48,698 bases of DNA from Candidatus Methanomethylophilus sp. UBA78 (GCA_002503545.1 DARY01000014.1:1-48698); one strand, 5' to 3'; positions 1 to 8,720 are shown, numbered from the stretch's first letter. Numbers and translations are program-made. Notes: generated by a model not told the origin, from the sequence alone.

Positions 1-249
1 GACCTCTACGAGGCCGTCGTCGAATTTGACTGCTTTCACCGTGATCTTGGAGGGGGGGTTGCGGATTCCGTTCTCCCACAGCTTCTCGTTGACGGTCTTG
101 TCGATCCAGACGTGCTCGGCGTCCACCTTCATGTGCCTCATGATGGCTGCCCTGACCTCCTTCACGGCGCGCTCGGTCCTCCTGGACCTGGGGGCGAGCC
201 TCGCTCCCCTGAGCGGAATGACCATGATCCTGCTGACTTCGTCTGCCAT
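1..249 (-). CDS. rpl31e: 50S ribosomal protein L31e (3' end off the window)
   Basis: Large-subunit protein found in archaea and eukaryotes, sitting near the peptide exit tunnel. The 83 residues visible start MADEVSRIMVIPLRG and contain RRTERAVKEVRAAIMRHMK and the VWIDKTVNEKLWENG segment typical of L31e. The C-terminal few residues lie beyond base 1. The ATG at 249 is 5 nt after the L39e stop, so the two are co-transcribed. S19e-PDCD5-L39e-L31e is a familiar archaeal gene order, which supports the call. Family assignment is secure; the true end cannot be seen. Confidence 0.95.
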   Translation of the reverse strand, partial: MADEVSRIMVIPLRGARLAPRSRRTERAVKEVRAAIMRHMKVDAEHVWIDKTVNEKLWENGIRNPPSKITVKAVKFDDGLVEV

Positions 250-254
250 TCAAA

Positions 255-410
255 TCACTCCTTGAGTTTTCCCATGCGCCACGACCTTCTCTTCGGGTGC
301 CTGAGGAACTGCCTGTTGGTCCTGAGCATGACCCAGGCGGGAACACGGCGGTTCTGCTTTACTTTCTTGTTGAGCCTCTCTTTCATTGCCGGGGGCTTTG
401 TGCTTGACAT
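255..410 (-). CDS. rpl39e: 50S ribosomal protein L39e
   Basis: A 51-residue, very basic protein (MSSTKPPAMKERLNKK, then RRVPAWVMLRTNR and HPKRRSWRMGKLKE), the expected length and composition of archaeal L39e, which lines the exit tunnel of the large subunit. The start ATG at 410 is 2 nt downstream of the PDCD5 stop and the stop is 5 nt before L31e. Translation was read directly from the minus strand; the gene is easily missed because of its size. Identity rests on the conserved WVMLRTNR and RRSWRR-like segments and on the neighbours. Confidence 0.93.
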   Translation of the reverse strand: MSSTKPPAMKERLNKKVKQNRRVPAWVMLRTNRQFLRHPKRRSWRMGKLKE

Positions 411-412
411 GA

Positions 413-745
413 TTATCTCCTCTCTATGCGGATCTCCCTTTCCTGGGGGACCATACTCTGAAGGATCTCTCTCAGCATGGCGTCGGTGATCTGCTGCTGC
501 AGCCTTCCGCCCTGGTAGAGGCGTATCATCTGGTTCTCTACGGATGCGGCCAGATTCGGGTTGGCGAGCCTCACGTTGGCCAGCCTGTCCCTTGCCTCCG
601 GGGTCATGATCTGCCTGAGGATGGACTGTTTCTGGGCCTCGATCTGTCTGGCCTGCTCCTGCTGAGCCGCCTGGTTCTGCTGGCTCTGCTGCAGTTCCGC
701 CATCCTTCTCTGCCTTATCGCTTCCAATTCAGGATCGTCGTCCAT
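413..745 (-). CDS. DNA-binding protein of the PDCD5/TFAR19 family
   Basis: Small helical protein of 110 residues. In archaea this family is described as DNA-binding, and the eukaryotic relative is PDCD5. The N-terminal helix is Gln-rich (ELEAIRQRRMAELQQ), followed by QILRQIMTPEARDRLANVRL, the family's core, and a C-terminal YQGGRLQQQITDAML helix. The start at 745 (MDDDPELEAI) was chosen because it gives the usual length and lies 11 nt after the S19e stop; upstream in-frame starts would run into S19e. It is part of the ribosomal operon. Its cellular role in archaea is not well defined. Confidence 0.9.
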   Translation of the reverse strand: MDDDPELEAIRQRRMAELQQSQQNQAAQQEQARQIEAQKQSILRQIMTPEARDRLANVRLANPNLAASVENQMIRLYQGGRLQQQITDAMLREILQSMVPQEREIRIERR

Positions 746-756
746 GCCAATCGCCT

Positions 757-1188
757 TCAGTTCTTGGATTCGTCGAATACCTCTTTGGCAGAGTTGTCGA
801 GGAGCTTCTGTCCGGCGGGGGAGATCTTCCTTCCCTGCTTGTCCTGGGTCGCCTCGAGGAGACCGGCGTCCTGAAGCTGTATGAGGCACTTCCTGACGAT
901 GTTGCGGCTTCCTTTGACTGCCTTGTTCGGCTTGCATCCCCTGTCGGTGAAACCGCCGTACTCTCCTGCGAGCTTGGAGGTTCCCATGGGGCCCTTCACG
1001 TACAGCTTCCTCATGATGGAGGCTGCCCTAGTGTACCACCAGTCCGGCTGGACGGGTGCCCTCTCGGTGTGGATTCCGGTCTTCACGAACTCGGCCCACT
1101 CGGGAGGAACGATCTTATCGTTCTCCTTGAGCTTCTCAGACACTTTGAGAATGAGCTTCTCAGCGGGAACGTCATAGACTGTTACCAT
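757..1188 (-). CDS. rps19e: 30S ribosomal protein S19e
   Basis: Small-subunit protein S19e, 143 residues, found in archaea and eukaryotes and needed for 40S/30S assembly. Diagnostic segments are VYDVPAEKLI, PPEWAEFVKTG, PDWWYTRAASIMRKLY and the winged-helix C-terminal half (IVRKCLIQLQDAGLLE). It is the first gene of the operon. A TATA-like element at 1251-1260 on the minus strand gives a leader of roughly 40 nt before the ATG at 1188. Confidence 0.96.
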   Translation of the reverse strand: MVTVYDVPAEKLILKVSEKLKENDKIVPPEWAEFVKTGIHTERAPVQPDWWYTRAASIMRKLYVKGPMGTSKLAGEYGGFTDRGCKPNKAVKGSRNIVRKCLIQLQDAGLLEATQDKQGRKISPAGQKLLDNSAKEVFDESKN

Positions 1189-1505
1189 TTGTTCATCCTT
1201 CTGCCGCGAGAACGTAATCCTGCGCGGCTGCAGAGCCGGATAAGAGCAACTGATATATAAGCATAGCTAAAACCGAATGCTATGCCAAACCCTCCGCACG
1301 TCCGGCTTGCGCCCCCGTGCGGCCCGAGGGAGAAATTCCCTCCACGGCAGATTCCCTGCGGAATCCAAAATCCGTGATGCTCCCCATGCCTACGACATAT
1401 TTAAACCATACTGAGGCGGACCGCGATCCGCCCCCGCGGCCCTGGCCCCTAAACTATTTATAGGACGGTCATGATATTGGATTAATAATCCAACCGAGGT
1501 TTACC
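1189..1505. promoter_or_regulatory. Divergent promoter region between the ribosomal operon and the DUF4430 operon
   Basis: No gene is seen in these 317 nt. For the minus strand, TTATATATCA (1251-1260) sits about 65 nt ahead of S19e. Just upstream of it is a 7-bp inverted repeat, GCATAGC (1261-1267) and GCTATGC (1279-1285). A second minus-strand TATA-like TTTAAATA lies near 1397-1404. For the plus strand, CTATTTATAG (about 1454-1463) lies about 45 nt before the ATG at 1506, with GAGGT at 1496-1500 as a possible ribosome site. These are sequence matches only. Confidence 0.55.
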
Positions 1506-2366
1506 ATGGACAGGAAAATAATAATCGTGGCCGCCTTTGCGGTAGCCGCCGTTGTCATCGGCGCCGCCGCGGTCGTCGTACTGAACGATGACGGCGAGGA
1601 GACGAAATACAAGGTTCTCATCGAAGACCAGAAGGGCTTCTACTTCTGGACCGAGGGGAGCGGGAGCAACTACTACGAAGTCCTATCCAACGCCTCCCCA
1701 GGGGTGGAGGTCACCATAGTCGATGCCTCCTGGGGAAAATATGTATCTGCCATCAACGGCCTGAAGGCCGGTGATTCCTCGTACTGGTCGGCCTACTACT
1801 ATGCGGACGGCGCCTGGAACTACTCCGATTCCGGAGTGGCTGAAATGGAGACCTCCGAATACACCGCCATAGCGCTGTTCTATGTCGAGACCGATCCCGT
1901 CGAATATACGGTCATAGCCGGGGGCCCCGACCATCTCAAGAACATACCTTCCCCCGACGATGCGAAGGTCTGGAACGGAAGCGGCAAAGGCATGATCTTC
2001 GGACTCCAGAGCGAGACCGGCCTCTACTTCTACGTGAACGGGGAGGGGAAGACCGCATTCGACGCATTCTCCGATGCAGCCGCCGATTACAGCATCCCCT
2101 TCGAACCTTCCGACTCCTCCTACGGGAAGGGGATTAATTCCATCTTCGGAATAAAATCCCGTGACACTGGGGTCATCGACCCTGATTCTGGATACTCCAT
2201 ATGGCTCTACTGGGCTCAGTTCTATGCAAATAACGGAAGCAACTGGGAATACGGAATGAAATCTATGTCCAACACCGATACAGATGAATTCGACCAGTGT
2301 GCGATTATATTCTCTACTGGTGGAATGGGATCGGTAGAAGAAGGAACTATCCCAGTGTATGCCTAA
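1506..2366 (+). CDS. Membrane-anchored surface protein with two DUF4430-like domains
   Basis: 286 residues. An N-terminal membrane segment (about 4-26) is followed by an acidic DDGEE stretch, so the rest faces outside. Two repeats of about 110 residues follow (about 34-127 and 158-285), each with Tyr/Trp-rich strands (FYFWTEGSGSNYYEVL, YWSAYYYADGAWNYS; second copy LYFYVNGEGKTAFDAF, SIWLYWAQFYANNGSNWEYG). This pattern resembles DUF4430, a family related to the C-terminal cobalamin-contacting domain of intrinsic factor and transcobalamin. It heads an operon with a binding protein, permease and ATPase, so a role in capturing a corrinoid or similar ligand is inferred. It stops with TAA 46 nt before the next gene. 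Function is not proven by sequence. Confidence 0.6.
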   Translation: MDRKIIIVAAFAVAAVVIGAAAVVVLNDDGEETKYKVLIEDQKGFYFWTEGSGSNYYEVLSNASPGVEVTIVDASWGKYVSAINGLKAGDSSYWSAYYYADGAWNYSDSGVAEMETSEYTAIALFYVETDPVEYTVIAGGPDHLKNIPSPDDAKVWNGSGKGMIFGLQSETGLYFYVNGEGKTAFDAFSDAAADYSIPFEPSDSSYGKGINSIFGIKSRDTGVIDPDSGYSIWLYWAQFYANNGSNWEYGMKSMSNTDTDEFDQCAIIFSTGGMGSVEEGTIPVYA

Positions 2367-2412
2367 ACAGGACCGGTAACGGCCCCAAACCCCCTGAAAG
2401 CCGGGAACAGAC

Positions 2413-3774
2413 ATGGAAGGAACCAGAACGAAGGCGATGATGACAATAATCTTGATTACCGCCGGCGGGGCCCTGGCCCTGCTGGCGACGCCTTCCTCGC
2501 CGGCGGCCTGCGCCCAGGGGATACTCCTGGATTTCGGGGATTACGACATCCAGTACCTCGGCATAGGGGACGGGGACGAGGATGCGGTCTCCGCAGTCAA
2601 GCAGCTTGCGACCCACCATTCCGAGGCCATATTGTGGGACGGGGATTCGATCGCCTCCGTGACCCGCAACGGGACGTCCTATCCCGGGCTCGGGAGCTCC
2701 GCCGCATGGTCCCTCTACGTCACCGAGAAAGGGAGCAGGGATTGGACACGGTACGAAGGTGATCCGAACGACGTTTCCGTCGGGGACTACGCCGCCGTCT
2801 GCTGGGGTCTGTGCGAGCCGGGGGGAGCGCCCACCCCCGGTGTCGATGCGAGCGGAGTGTGTTACTACGGCTATGGGGAATGCTACAGGATAGTCTCCAT
2901 GGCGCCATCCTGCACCGAGACCGTCTGCGCCGCCGGGGCCGCGGAACTCATCGTCGCCGCCGACGATTACAGCAACTACCCCTCTGCCATCGCGGAGGGC
3001 CTCGGCAGCGGGACCGTCGCTTCGATCGGAGGTTTCACGAACCCCAGCTACGAGGCGATGGCACAGCAGAACCCCGATATGATAGTGGGGGTCGAGAACC
3101 AATCCATCCATATGTCTATAATAGAGAAGATGAGGTCCAACGGGGTAAACTGCCTGGTCGCATATGACGGCGACGACATCGAGACCGTCATGCTGAACGT
3201 CTACATGATAGGCGCCGCAATCGACTACCAGATAAGGTCCGTGCAGGTCATCGGACAGATCGAAGAAGCCTTGGCCGCGATAAAGACCCAGATGGGCGAT
3301 TCAGTAACAGGGAGGAGCGTCATGATCCCCCTCTCCACCGCCAAATCCCCGTGGGTGTCCGGGGGCGGGACCTATGCCTCGGACGTGATCTCGTTCGCAT
3401 ACTGCAGCAACATCTACGGTCACCTCACCGGATGGGTGCAAGTCAACAGCGAGACGGTCGCCGCATATGACCCAGACTGCATAATCGTGGTGAACACGGA
3501 CATCTCCGGCTCGGAAAGCGCCTACGAAAACATGGTCTCCTCGCTCAGCGCGGAGTGGAAGAACACCTCCGCGTACAGGTCCGGCAGCATCTACCTGCTC
3601 ACCGACGGCGCCGCGGACATGGCATCCCGTTCGTCCACCCGCATAGCGCAGTTCGCGGAGCTGGCATGCAGGATCCTTCAGCCCTCGGCCTTCACGGACT
3701 TCGAGATCCCTAAATACATAGGCGACGACTACACGGACTATCTCACGGTCACGAAGGAGCTGGGATTCGAATGA
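2413..3774 (+). CDS. BtuF/FecB-type substrate-binding protein with N-terminal DUF4430-like domain
   Basis: 453 residues, exported (hydrophobic segment about 9-30, ending in ACAQG). Residues about 35-135 look like a DUF4430-type domain (AWSLYVTEKGSRDWTRYEG, VGDYAAVCWG). From about 157 (YRIVSMAPSCTETVCAAGA) begins a periplasmic-binding domain of the cobalamin/iron-chelate class, with NPDMIVGVE, VYMIGAAIDYQ and a long linking helix (QVIGQIEEALAAIKTQ), ending in YLTVTKELGFE. Such proteins deliver vitamin B12, haem or siderophores to FecCD permeases. The next gene starts within its stop codon (ATGA overlap). Ligand choice (corrinoid favoured) is inferred from the DUF4430 domains and the methanogen context. 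Confidence 0.75.
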   Translation: MEGTRTKAMMTIILITAGGALALLATPSSPAACAQGILLDFGDYDIQYLGIGDGDEDAVSAVKQLATHHSEAILWDGDSIASVTRNGTSYPGLGSSAAWSLYVTEKGSRDWTRYEGDPNDVSVGDYAAVCWGLCEPGGAPTPGVDASGVCYYGYGECYRIVSMAPSCTETVCAAGAAELIVAADDYSNYPSAIAEGLGSGTVASIGGFTNPSYEAMAQQNPDMIVGVENQSIHMSIIEKMRSNGVNCLVAYDGDDIETVMLNVYMIGAAIDYQIRSVQVIGQIEEALAAIKTQMGDSVTGRSVMIPLSTAKSPWVSGGGTYASDVISFAYCSNIYGHLTGWVQVNSETVAAYDPDCIIVVNTDISGSESAYENMVSSLSAEWKNTSAYRSGSIYLLTDGAADMASRSSTRIAQFAELACRILQPSAFTDFEIPKYIGDDYTDYLTVTKELGFE

Positions 3775-6700
3775 CAGACGGCGGAAACTTGACGATGAAA
3801 ACCGGAGCTCTGCTGGCCGTAGTCGCCGTCCTGGCGGCCTCGGTCTGCCTCCTGCCCTCCTCGGAGGGGGAGCCTGCCGGGGACCATGTCCTCATAGACA
3901 TGGGGAACGGCGACACGTACTGGGCGCCGCTCGATGCTTCGTATCCCGATCTGGATCATGCGCTGGAAGCGGCGGCCGTCTCGCTCGGACTGACGTACTC
4001 CTCGTCCGCATCGGCCATCACCGTGAACGGAAAGACGTCCTCTGCGATCTCGGCCGTCACCGCGTCGTGGAGGTACTACGTCTGGGACGGCTCGTCGTGG
4101 ACCGACACCGCGTTCGACGGCGCGGCGGCGGTCCCCTCCGCCAGCATCGCCATAGGATTCTACCCTGCTGGCACTGTTCCGTCCGAGACCCCCGCCGAGA
4201 TGAAATCATGGACCCAGGTCCGCGGGAACGCGACCATGGACAGGACCATGTCCGCCGGCGATGACCCAGAAGGGGAGATGGCGACGGTGCTGGCGAAGAG
4301 CCAGGGCTCCAACAACTACGTCACCGGATGCGTCCTTATCGCCCGCGGGAATGTGTATGCGTTCTACAACGGCGGATACATGAACTCGCAGGGGACGCCG
4401 TCGCTCTACTGCTTCGACAGGTACACCGGGGAGGAGAAATGGCACGTCAACGTCCCCGCGGGGGTAGGATATGAGACCCAGACGGGCTGCATCGTGGGCG
4501 ACTACTACTACCTGCCCACCACCTACGGGTACATCTACAAGATCCCCCTCGCAGGCCCCGGAGAGGTCGGCTACTACGTGGCGTTCTCGAAGGCGACCCT
4601 CCTGGACGCTGGCAGGGATCCCGCCGTCACCTCCGTCCAATACAGACCCTCCGGGAGCGGGGAAGCATATTCCGACGCCGTTCTGGAGGACAAGGACGTG
4701 GACGCCTTCGACGTCCCGGTGGAGATCGGCAGGACCTACGACATCATGATCTCCGACGGCACCAGGACGTACCACGGGACCATGCGGGTGGATTCCGCCG
4801 ATGCGCTGGGGGTCAGGCTCACGGCCTCCGACGATGCATCGGCCGCCTTGATCCCCGACTCGTCGATGCGTGTGACCTACTCGTACTCCGATACATCCAA
4901 AGCGTACTTCTCGAAGACTAAAGTGCCAGACATAGAGGGCCGCACGGTGTACAGCTCGGGGGCGGCCTCCCTTACGTATGCGGACGGCGCCATATTCTTC
5001 GGCACCAGCGCCGGGATAGTCTACTGCGTCGACCTCGACCTCAACGTCCTGTGGACGGCGAACGTCAGGGGGCAGATGTATTTCGACGCGGTAATGGTCG
5101 ACGGCGGGAAGGTGTTCGCCGGAACCTACGCCGGGAAGCTTTACGTGCTCGACGAGACGGACGGTTCCGTGGAGACCTCGGAGAGCGTGGTCTCGTTCCC
5201 CTCCGCCGCCTACGGGGACGGCGGGAAGGTGGGGACCCCCGTAAAGATGGGGGACCGCCTCTACTTCAGCGTCTCCGACGGCCTGGGGATGAACAGCACC
5301 CAGGGAGGTGTCGCAGTCTACGGTTATGCGGACGGGGCGCTGACGAGGATAGACGTCGACACGGACATCGGGGGCAGTTCCTCCTTCCTCACGCCCGTGT
5401 CCGACGGTTCGTTCGAGGGGGTGTACTTCTGCACCTCGGACGGGCTCTGCAGGATGGACAGGGACGGGAACGTGACGGTGGTCAACGGCGGATTGACAGG
5501 CATACGCGCATCGCCCTCGCTCGTCGACGGGGAGTACCTGCTGATGCAGGACTACCAGTACAGCAAGAGGGGGACGGGCGGCACCGTGTACAAGGTCACC
5601 CTCGGAGGGGAGGTCGTAGGGGAGTACCAGAGGCCCGCGGAGATCGACCAGTGGTGCATGAGCCCCGTCGTCGCGATGGACGGCTACATCTACGCCGGAA
5701 CGGACGGCGGGTTCTACATCGCCCAGGGCAGGTTCGTCGTGCCCGAGACGTCGGAGGACGGTCTGGACGGGGGACTCGCCGCGGCAGTTCTGGCCGCATC
5801 GTTGCTCGCGGCGTTCCTGGCGGTCTGCTTCCTCCTCGGAAGGAGGAGGGGGATCGGCACCTTCGGATACATGGCGGCCCGCCTGTCGGAACTGAGCGGG
5901 TTCCGCAACGACTCGATGTCCAAGACCAGGGCGAACAAGCGCCGCCTCGCATCCGTCCTGGCGCTCGGAGCCGCCGCGACGGTGGCCATGTTCTTCTGCT
6001 GCCTGGCCTACGGTCCGTCCATGAGCATATCGCCGCCGGATGCCGTCGGGAGCATGCTGTCCGCGATCGAGAAGGGAGGGAACGGGCTCAGCCTGCAGGA
6101 ACTGGTCGTCTACGAGTCCCGCCTGCCCCGTGCCATAGCCGCCGCGGCGGTCGGGATGGGGCTTGCGGTAGCCGGATGCCTGTACCAGGCCGTCATCAGG
6201 AACCCGATGGTGGACCCCTACATCATGGGCGTGTCGTCCGGGGCCGGGACCTTCGCGGTCGCGGCGATCGCGAGCGGGTTCACCCTGTTCGGATTCCTCG
6301 GGGGTTCGGGCCTCATGGTCCCCATCCTGGCGGTCGTCGGGGGCCTCTTCGCCTTCGGACTGACCATGCTCATAGCGTACAAGGCGGGGAACTCGGCCAC
6401 CAGCTACGTCCTGGCCGGAGTCGTCATAGGCCTCGCGTTCTCCTCCGTGCAGACGGTCATCCTGACCATGTCGGACTCGGACAGGCTGCACAGCGCCATC
6501 TCCTGGCTGTTCGGGAGCTTCACCGGCGTGGACTGGGGGTCCGTCTGGCTCATGTTCTTCCCGGCCCTGACCCTGTCGCTGGCGACCCTCTTCTGGGCCA
6601 AGGAGCTCAACCTGGTGCTCCTGGGGGACGACAACGCGCAGCAGATGGGGCTGGACGTCAGGAGGTTCGACGCCTGGATGCTGATCCTGGCCTCCGTGCT

Positions 6701-6968
6701 CACCTCCGTCTGCGTGGCGTTCGTCGGGATCATCGGCTTCGTGGGACTGGTCGTCCCGCACATCTGCCGCATGATCCTCGGGGGCGACCACAGGCTGGTG
6801 CTCCCCGCATCGATGGTCCTGGGGGCCGCCCTGATGCTGCTCGCGGACCTGCTCGCGAGGATGATAATGGCGCCGGTCGAACTGCCGGTGGGTGCCATAA
6901 CGACCGTGATAGGCGTACCCGTGTTCGCCTATCTCCTCGTCAAGAGAGGGAGGATGTACAATGGATGA
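3771..6968 (+). CDS. Fusion protein: DUF4430-like domain, PQQ-like beta-propeller, FecCD/BtuC-type ABC permease
   Basis: 1065 residues, three to four times the size of a normal permease. Order: signal sequence (about 9-30), a DUF4430-like domain (about 35-130; WRYYVWDGSSW), a beta-propeller (about 170-650) with repeated PQQ-type blades (SLYCFDRYTGEEKWHVNVP, GIVYCVDLDLNVLWTANVR, GKLYVLDETDGSVE), a membrane helix (about 665-690), and then about ten membrane segments of the FecCD family from about 720 (ESRLPRAIAAAAVGMGLAVA, NPMVDPYIMGVSSGAG, IGFVGLVVPHICRMILG, ELPVGAITTVIGVP). The reading frame is open throughout. Start at 3771 overlaps the previous stop; ATG 3795 is the alternative and begins the signal sequence. 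The propeller would sit outside above the translocation path. Confidence 0.85.
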   Translation: MTDGGNLTMKTGALLAVVAVLAASVCLLPSSEGEPAGDHVLIDMGNGDTYWAPLDASYPDLDHALEAAAVSLGLTYSSSASAITVNGKTSSAISAVTASWRYYVWDGSSWTDTAFDGAAAVPSASIAIGFYPAGTVPSETPAEMKSWTQVRGNATMDRTMSAGDDPEGEMATVLAKSQGSNNYVTGCVLIARGNVYAFYNGGYMNSQGTPSLYCFDRYTGEEKWHVNVPAGVGYETQTGCIVGDYYYLPTTYGYIYKIPLAGPGEVGYYVAFSKATLLDAGRDPAVTSVQYRPSGSGEAYSDAVLEDKDVDAFDVPVEIGRTYDIMISDGTRTYHGTMRVDSADALGVRLTASDDASAALIPDSSMRVTYSYSDTSKAYFSKTKVPDIEGRTVYSSGAASLTYADGAIFFGTSAGIVYCVDLDLNVLWTANVRGQMYFDAVMVDGGKVFAGTYAGKLYVLDETDGSVETSESVVSFPSAAYGDGGKVGTPVKMGDRLYFSVSDGLGMNSTQGGVAVYGYADGALTRIDVDTDIGGSSSFLTPVSDGSFEGVYFCTSDGLCRMDRDGNVTVVNGGLTGIRASPSLVDGEYLLMQDYQYSKRGTGGTVYKVTLGGEVVGEYQRPAEIDQWCMSPVVAMDGYIYAGTDGGFYIAQGRFVVPETSEDGLDGGLAAAVLAASLLAAFLAVCFLLGRRRGIGTFGYMAARLSELSGFRNDSMSKTRANKRRLASVLALGAAATVAMFFCCLAYGPSMSISPPDAVGSMLSAIEKGGNGLSLQELVVYESRLPRAIAAAAVGMGLAVAGCLYQAVIRNPMVDPYIMGVSSGAGTFAVAAIASGFTLFGFLGGSGLMVPILAVVGGLFAFGLTMLIAYKAGNSATSYVLAGVVIGLAFSSVQTVILTMSDSDRLHSAISWLFGSFTGVDWGSVWLMFFPALTLSLATLFWAKELNLVLLGDDNAQQMGLDVRRFDAWMLILASVLTSVCVAFVGIIGFVGLVVPHICRMILGGDHRLVLPASMVLGAALMLLADLLARMIMAPVELPVGAITTVIGVPVFAYLLVKRGRMYNG

Positions 6969-7764
6969 CGTTCCCCTGCTGGAGGTCAGGAACCTCAACA
7001 AGATCTACGAAGACGGCTACCATGCCGTCCGCGATGTCTCCTACACGCTCCCGTCCGGGAAGCTGGTGGGACTGATAGGTCCCAACGGATGCGGGAAATC
7101 GACCATGATGAAATGCATCAACAAGATGCATCCCCTTACCTCGGGGGACGTCCTGATCGACGGGAAATCGATAAGGGACCAGAAACCAGGCGAGATAGCG
7201 AGGCAGGTCGCCAACGTCCCGGCGGAACTGAAGAACAGCTTCGGACTGACCGTCTACGAGACCGTCATGCTCGGCCGCTACCCCTATCTGAGGAACCTGT
7301 GGTGGGAGACGGACGAGGACGAGTCCTCGGTGGTCGACGCCATGAGGAAGTTCGGGATACTGCACCTTCAGAACAGGCAGATAAACATGCTCTCCTCCGG
7401 GGAGCTGCAGAGGGTCCTGATCGCGAAGGCCTACGTCCAGAACCCCCGTCTGATGCTCGTGGACGAGCCCACCTCCCATCTCGACATGAAGTACAAGCTG
7501 AACGTCATGGAGTACCTCCGCGCCATGGTCCGCCAGGACATGACCGTGCTGGTCGCGGAGCACGACATCTCCCTGATGGCGAGGTACTGCGACCTGTGCA
7601 TCATAATGAAGAAGGGCGGGCTGGTGGCCGTCGGGGACCCGAAGAAGGTCATCGACGAGGAGCTCGTGCGCGAGGTCTACGAGGTGGAGGCGTCGGTCGG
7701 GACGGACGCCGACGGGGAGATATACGTCCTCCCCAAGAGATTCGTGGGCAACTACCACCTTTGA
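6961..7764 (+). CDS. ABC transporter ATPase of the FecE/BtuD type
   Basis: 267 residues. Walker A is GPNGCGKST (about 41-49), the signature motif LSSGELQR, Walker B LMLVDEPTSHLD and the switch His in VAEHD. It powers the FecCD permease encoded just upstream, whose last 8 nt it overlaps. The C-terminal tail after the switch region (EVEASVGTDADGEIYVLPKR) is typical of ATPases for iron-chelate and cobalamin uptake. This is the last gene of the operon; transcription probably ends in the 90 nt before the next gene. Confidence 0.92.
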   Translation: MDDVPLLEVRNLNKIYEDGYHAVRDVSYTLPSGKLVGLIGPNGCGKSTMMKCINKMHPLTSGDVLIDGKSIRDQKPGEIARQVANVPAELKNSFGLTVYETVMLGRYPYLRNLWWETDEDESSVVDAMRKFGILHLQNRQINMLSSGELQRVLIAKAYVQNPRLMLVDEPTSHLDMKYKLNVMEYLRAMVRQDMTVLVAEHDISLMARYCDLCIIMKKGGLVAVGDPKKVIDEELVREVYEVEASVGTDADGEIYVLPKRFVGNYHL

Positions 7765-7823
7765 AAACAGGACCGTCTCCGGTCCCGCCGGCACTAATCC
7801 CCCGGGCGGGGCCGCCGAACCCC

Positions 7824-7836
7824 ATGATTATATCCG
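7824..7836 (+). promoter_or_regulatory. TATA-like element ahead of the DUF3784-like membrane protein gene
   Basis: GATTATATCC at about 7826-7835 lies about 25 nt upstream of the ATG at 7857, the spacing expected for a leaderless or nearly leaderless archaeal transcript. This is why 7857 is preferred over the in-frame ATG at 7824, which is inside or ahead of the element. Confidence 0.4.
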
Positions 7837-7856
7837 AGGACAATGATGTCCGGAAC

Positions 7857-8714
7857 ATGTCCGACAATGGTATGACCGGCAAAAGCACGGCCGCGTTCAC
7901 TCTTATCGTCACCGTTCTCGCCGTCGTATCCGCCGTCTTCCTGTTCGAGGGGACCTTCACCAGGATCATGAGCATCGTCATCTACGCAGGCTTCATCCCC
8001 TGCGTCATGCTGGGCGTCTACATGTGGGCCACCGGCAACGGCTACAGGTGGGTCAACGGACCGGACTGGAAGAGCATGGACGAGTCGCAGACCCTTTTCG
8101 CCGCATCCAAACTGGGCATGTGCCTGGCAATCGGGATAATAGCCATAGGTCTGGGGATTGCTGCCGTCACCTACGAGTTCCCGACTGGCATGTTCGTGAT
8201 GATCGCCGCAACCGTCCTGGGGCTCGTGCTGGTCATCTACCCGGTGTACAAGTACTCCAACGGGAGGAAGATCGGCAACGTGCGCTTCGAGAGGAAGAGC
8301 GCAAGGCTCGGATGGACGGCCGCCGTGATCGGCGTCGCCGCGCTGGTCCTGCCCTCCGCGGTCATAATGGGAGGGATGGACGGCGACGACGACATACACG
8401 TGGACCTAGGGGACGAATCCCTGTCCGTCTCCGCCCCGTTCGTCAAGGAGACCATAATGTACTCCGACATAGCCAGCGTGACCCTGGACGAGGACTTCTA
8501 CAGGGGCAGCCGCGTCTCGGGGCACTCCGGTTCCGACATGCAGAGCGGGAACTACCGGGACTCCCACGGAGATTACATGCTCGCCGCCTACCGCTCCTGC
8601 GATTCCTGCATCGTCGTGACCACGGCCGGAGGGGACCGCTGCGCCTTCAACCAGGCGACGGAAACGGCCACCCTCGACCTCTACACGGCGCTGAAGGAGA
8701 AGACCGGCCTCTGA
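7857..8714 (+). CDS. Membrane protein, DUF3784-like N-terminus with PH-like C-terminal domain
   Basis: 285 residues from the ATG at 7857. About five hydrophobic segments: about 11-30, 36-54, 80-102, 106-127 and 150-172. The stretch MLGVYMWATGNGYRWVNG, followed by DESQTLFAASKLGMCLAIG, resembles DUF3784. After the last segment comes an acidic DGDDDIHVDLGD linker and a soluble domain with IMYSDIASVTLDEDFYRGSR, SGNYRDSHGDYMLAAYRS and FNQATETATLDLYTALKEKTG, a pattern seen in bacterial PH-like membrane-associated domains. No function can be assigned. It stands alone between the uptake operon and hmgA; the PH-like assignment is by pattern only. Confidence 0.7.
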   Translation: MSDNGMTGKSTAAFTLIVTVLAVVSAVFLFEGTFTRIMSIVIYAGFIPCVMLGVYMWATGNGYRWVNGPDWKSMDESQTLFAASKLGMCLAIGIIAIGLGIAAVTYEFPTGMFVMIAATVLGLVLVIYPVYKYSNGRKIGNVRFERKSARLGWTAAVIGVAALVLPSAVIMGGMDGDDDIHVDLGDESLSVSAPFVKETIMYSDIASVTLDEDFYRGSRVSGHSGSDMQSGNYRDSHGDYMLAAYRSCDSCIVVTTAGGDRCAFNQATETATLDLYTALKEKTGL

Positions 8715-8720
8715 CGCTGT

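Noticed and set aside
4206..7001. Open frame of 931 codons antisense to the propeller-permease fusion
   Set aside because: A by-product of GC-rich codon use on the other strand; composition is His/Arg/Gly/Pro-heavy with no domain, while the sense frame holds clear families.
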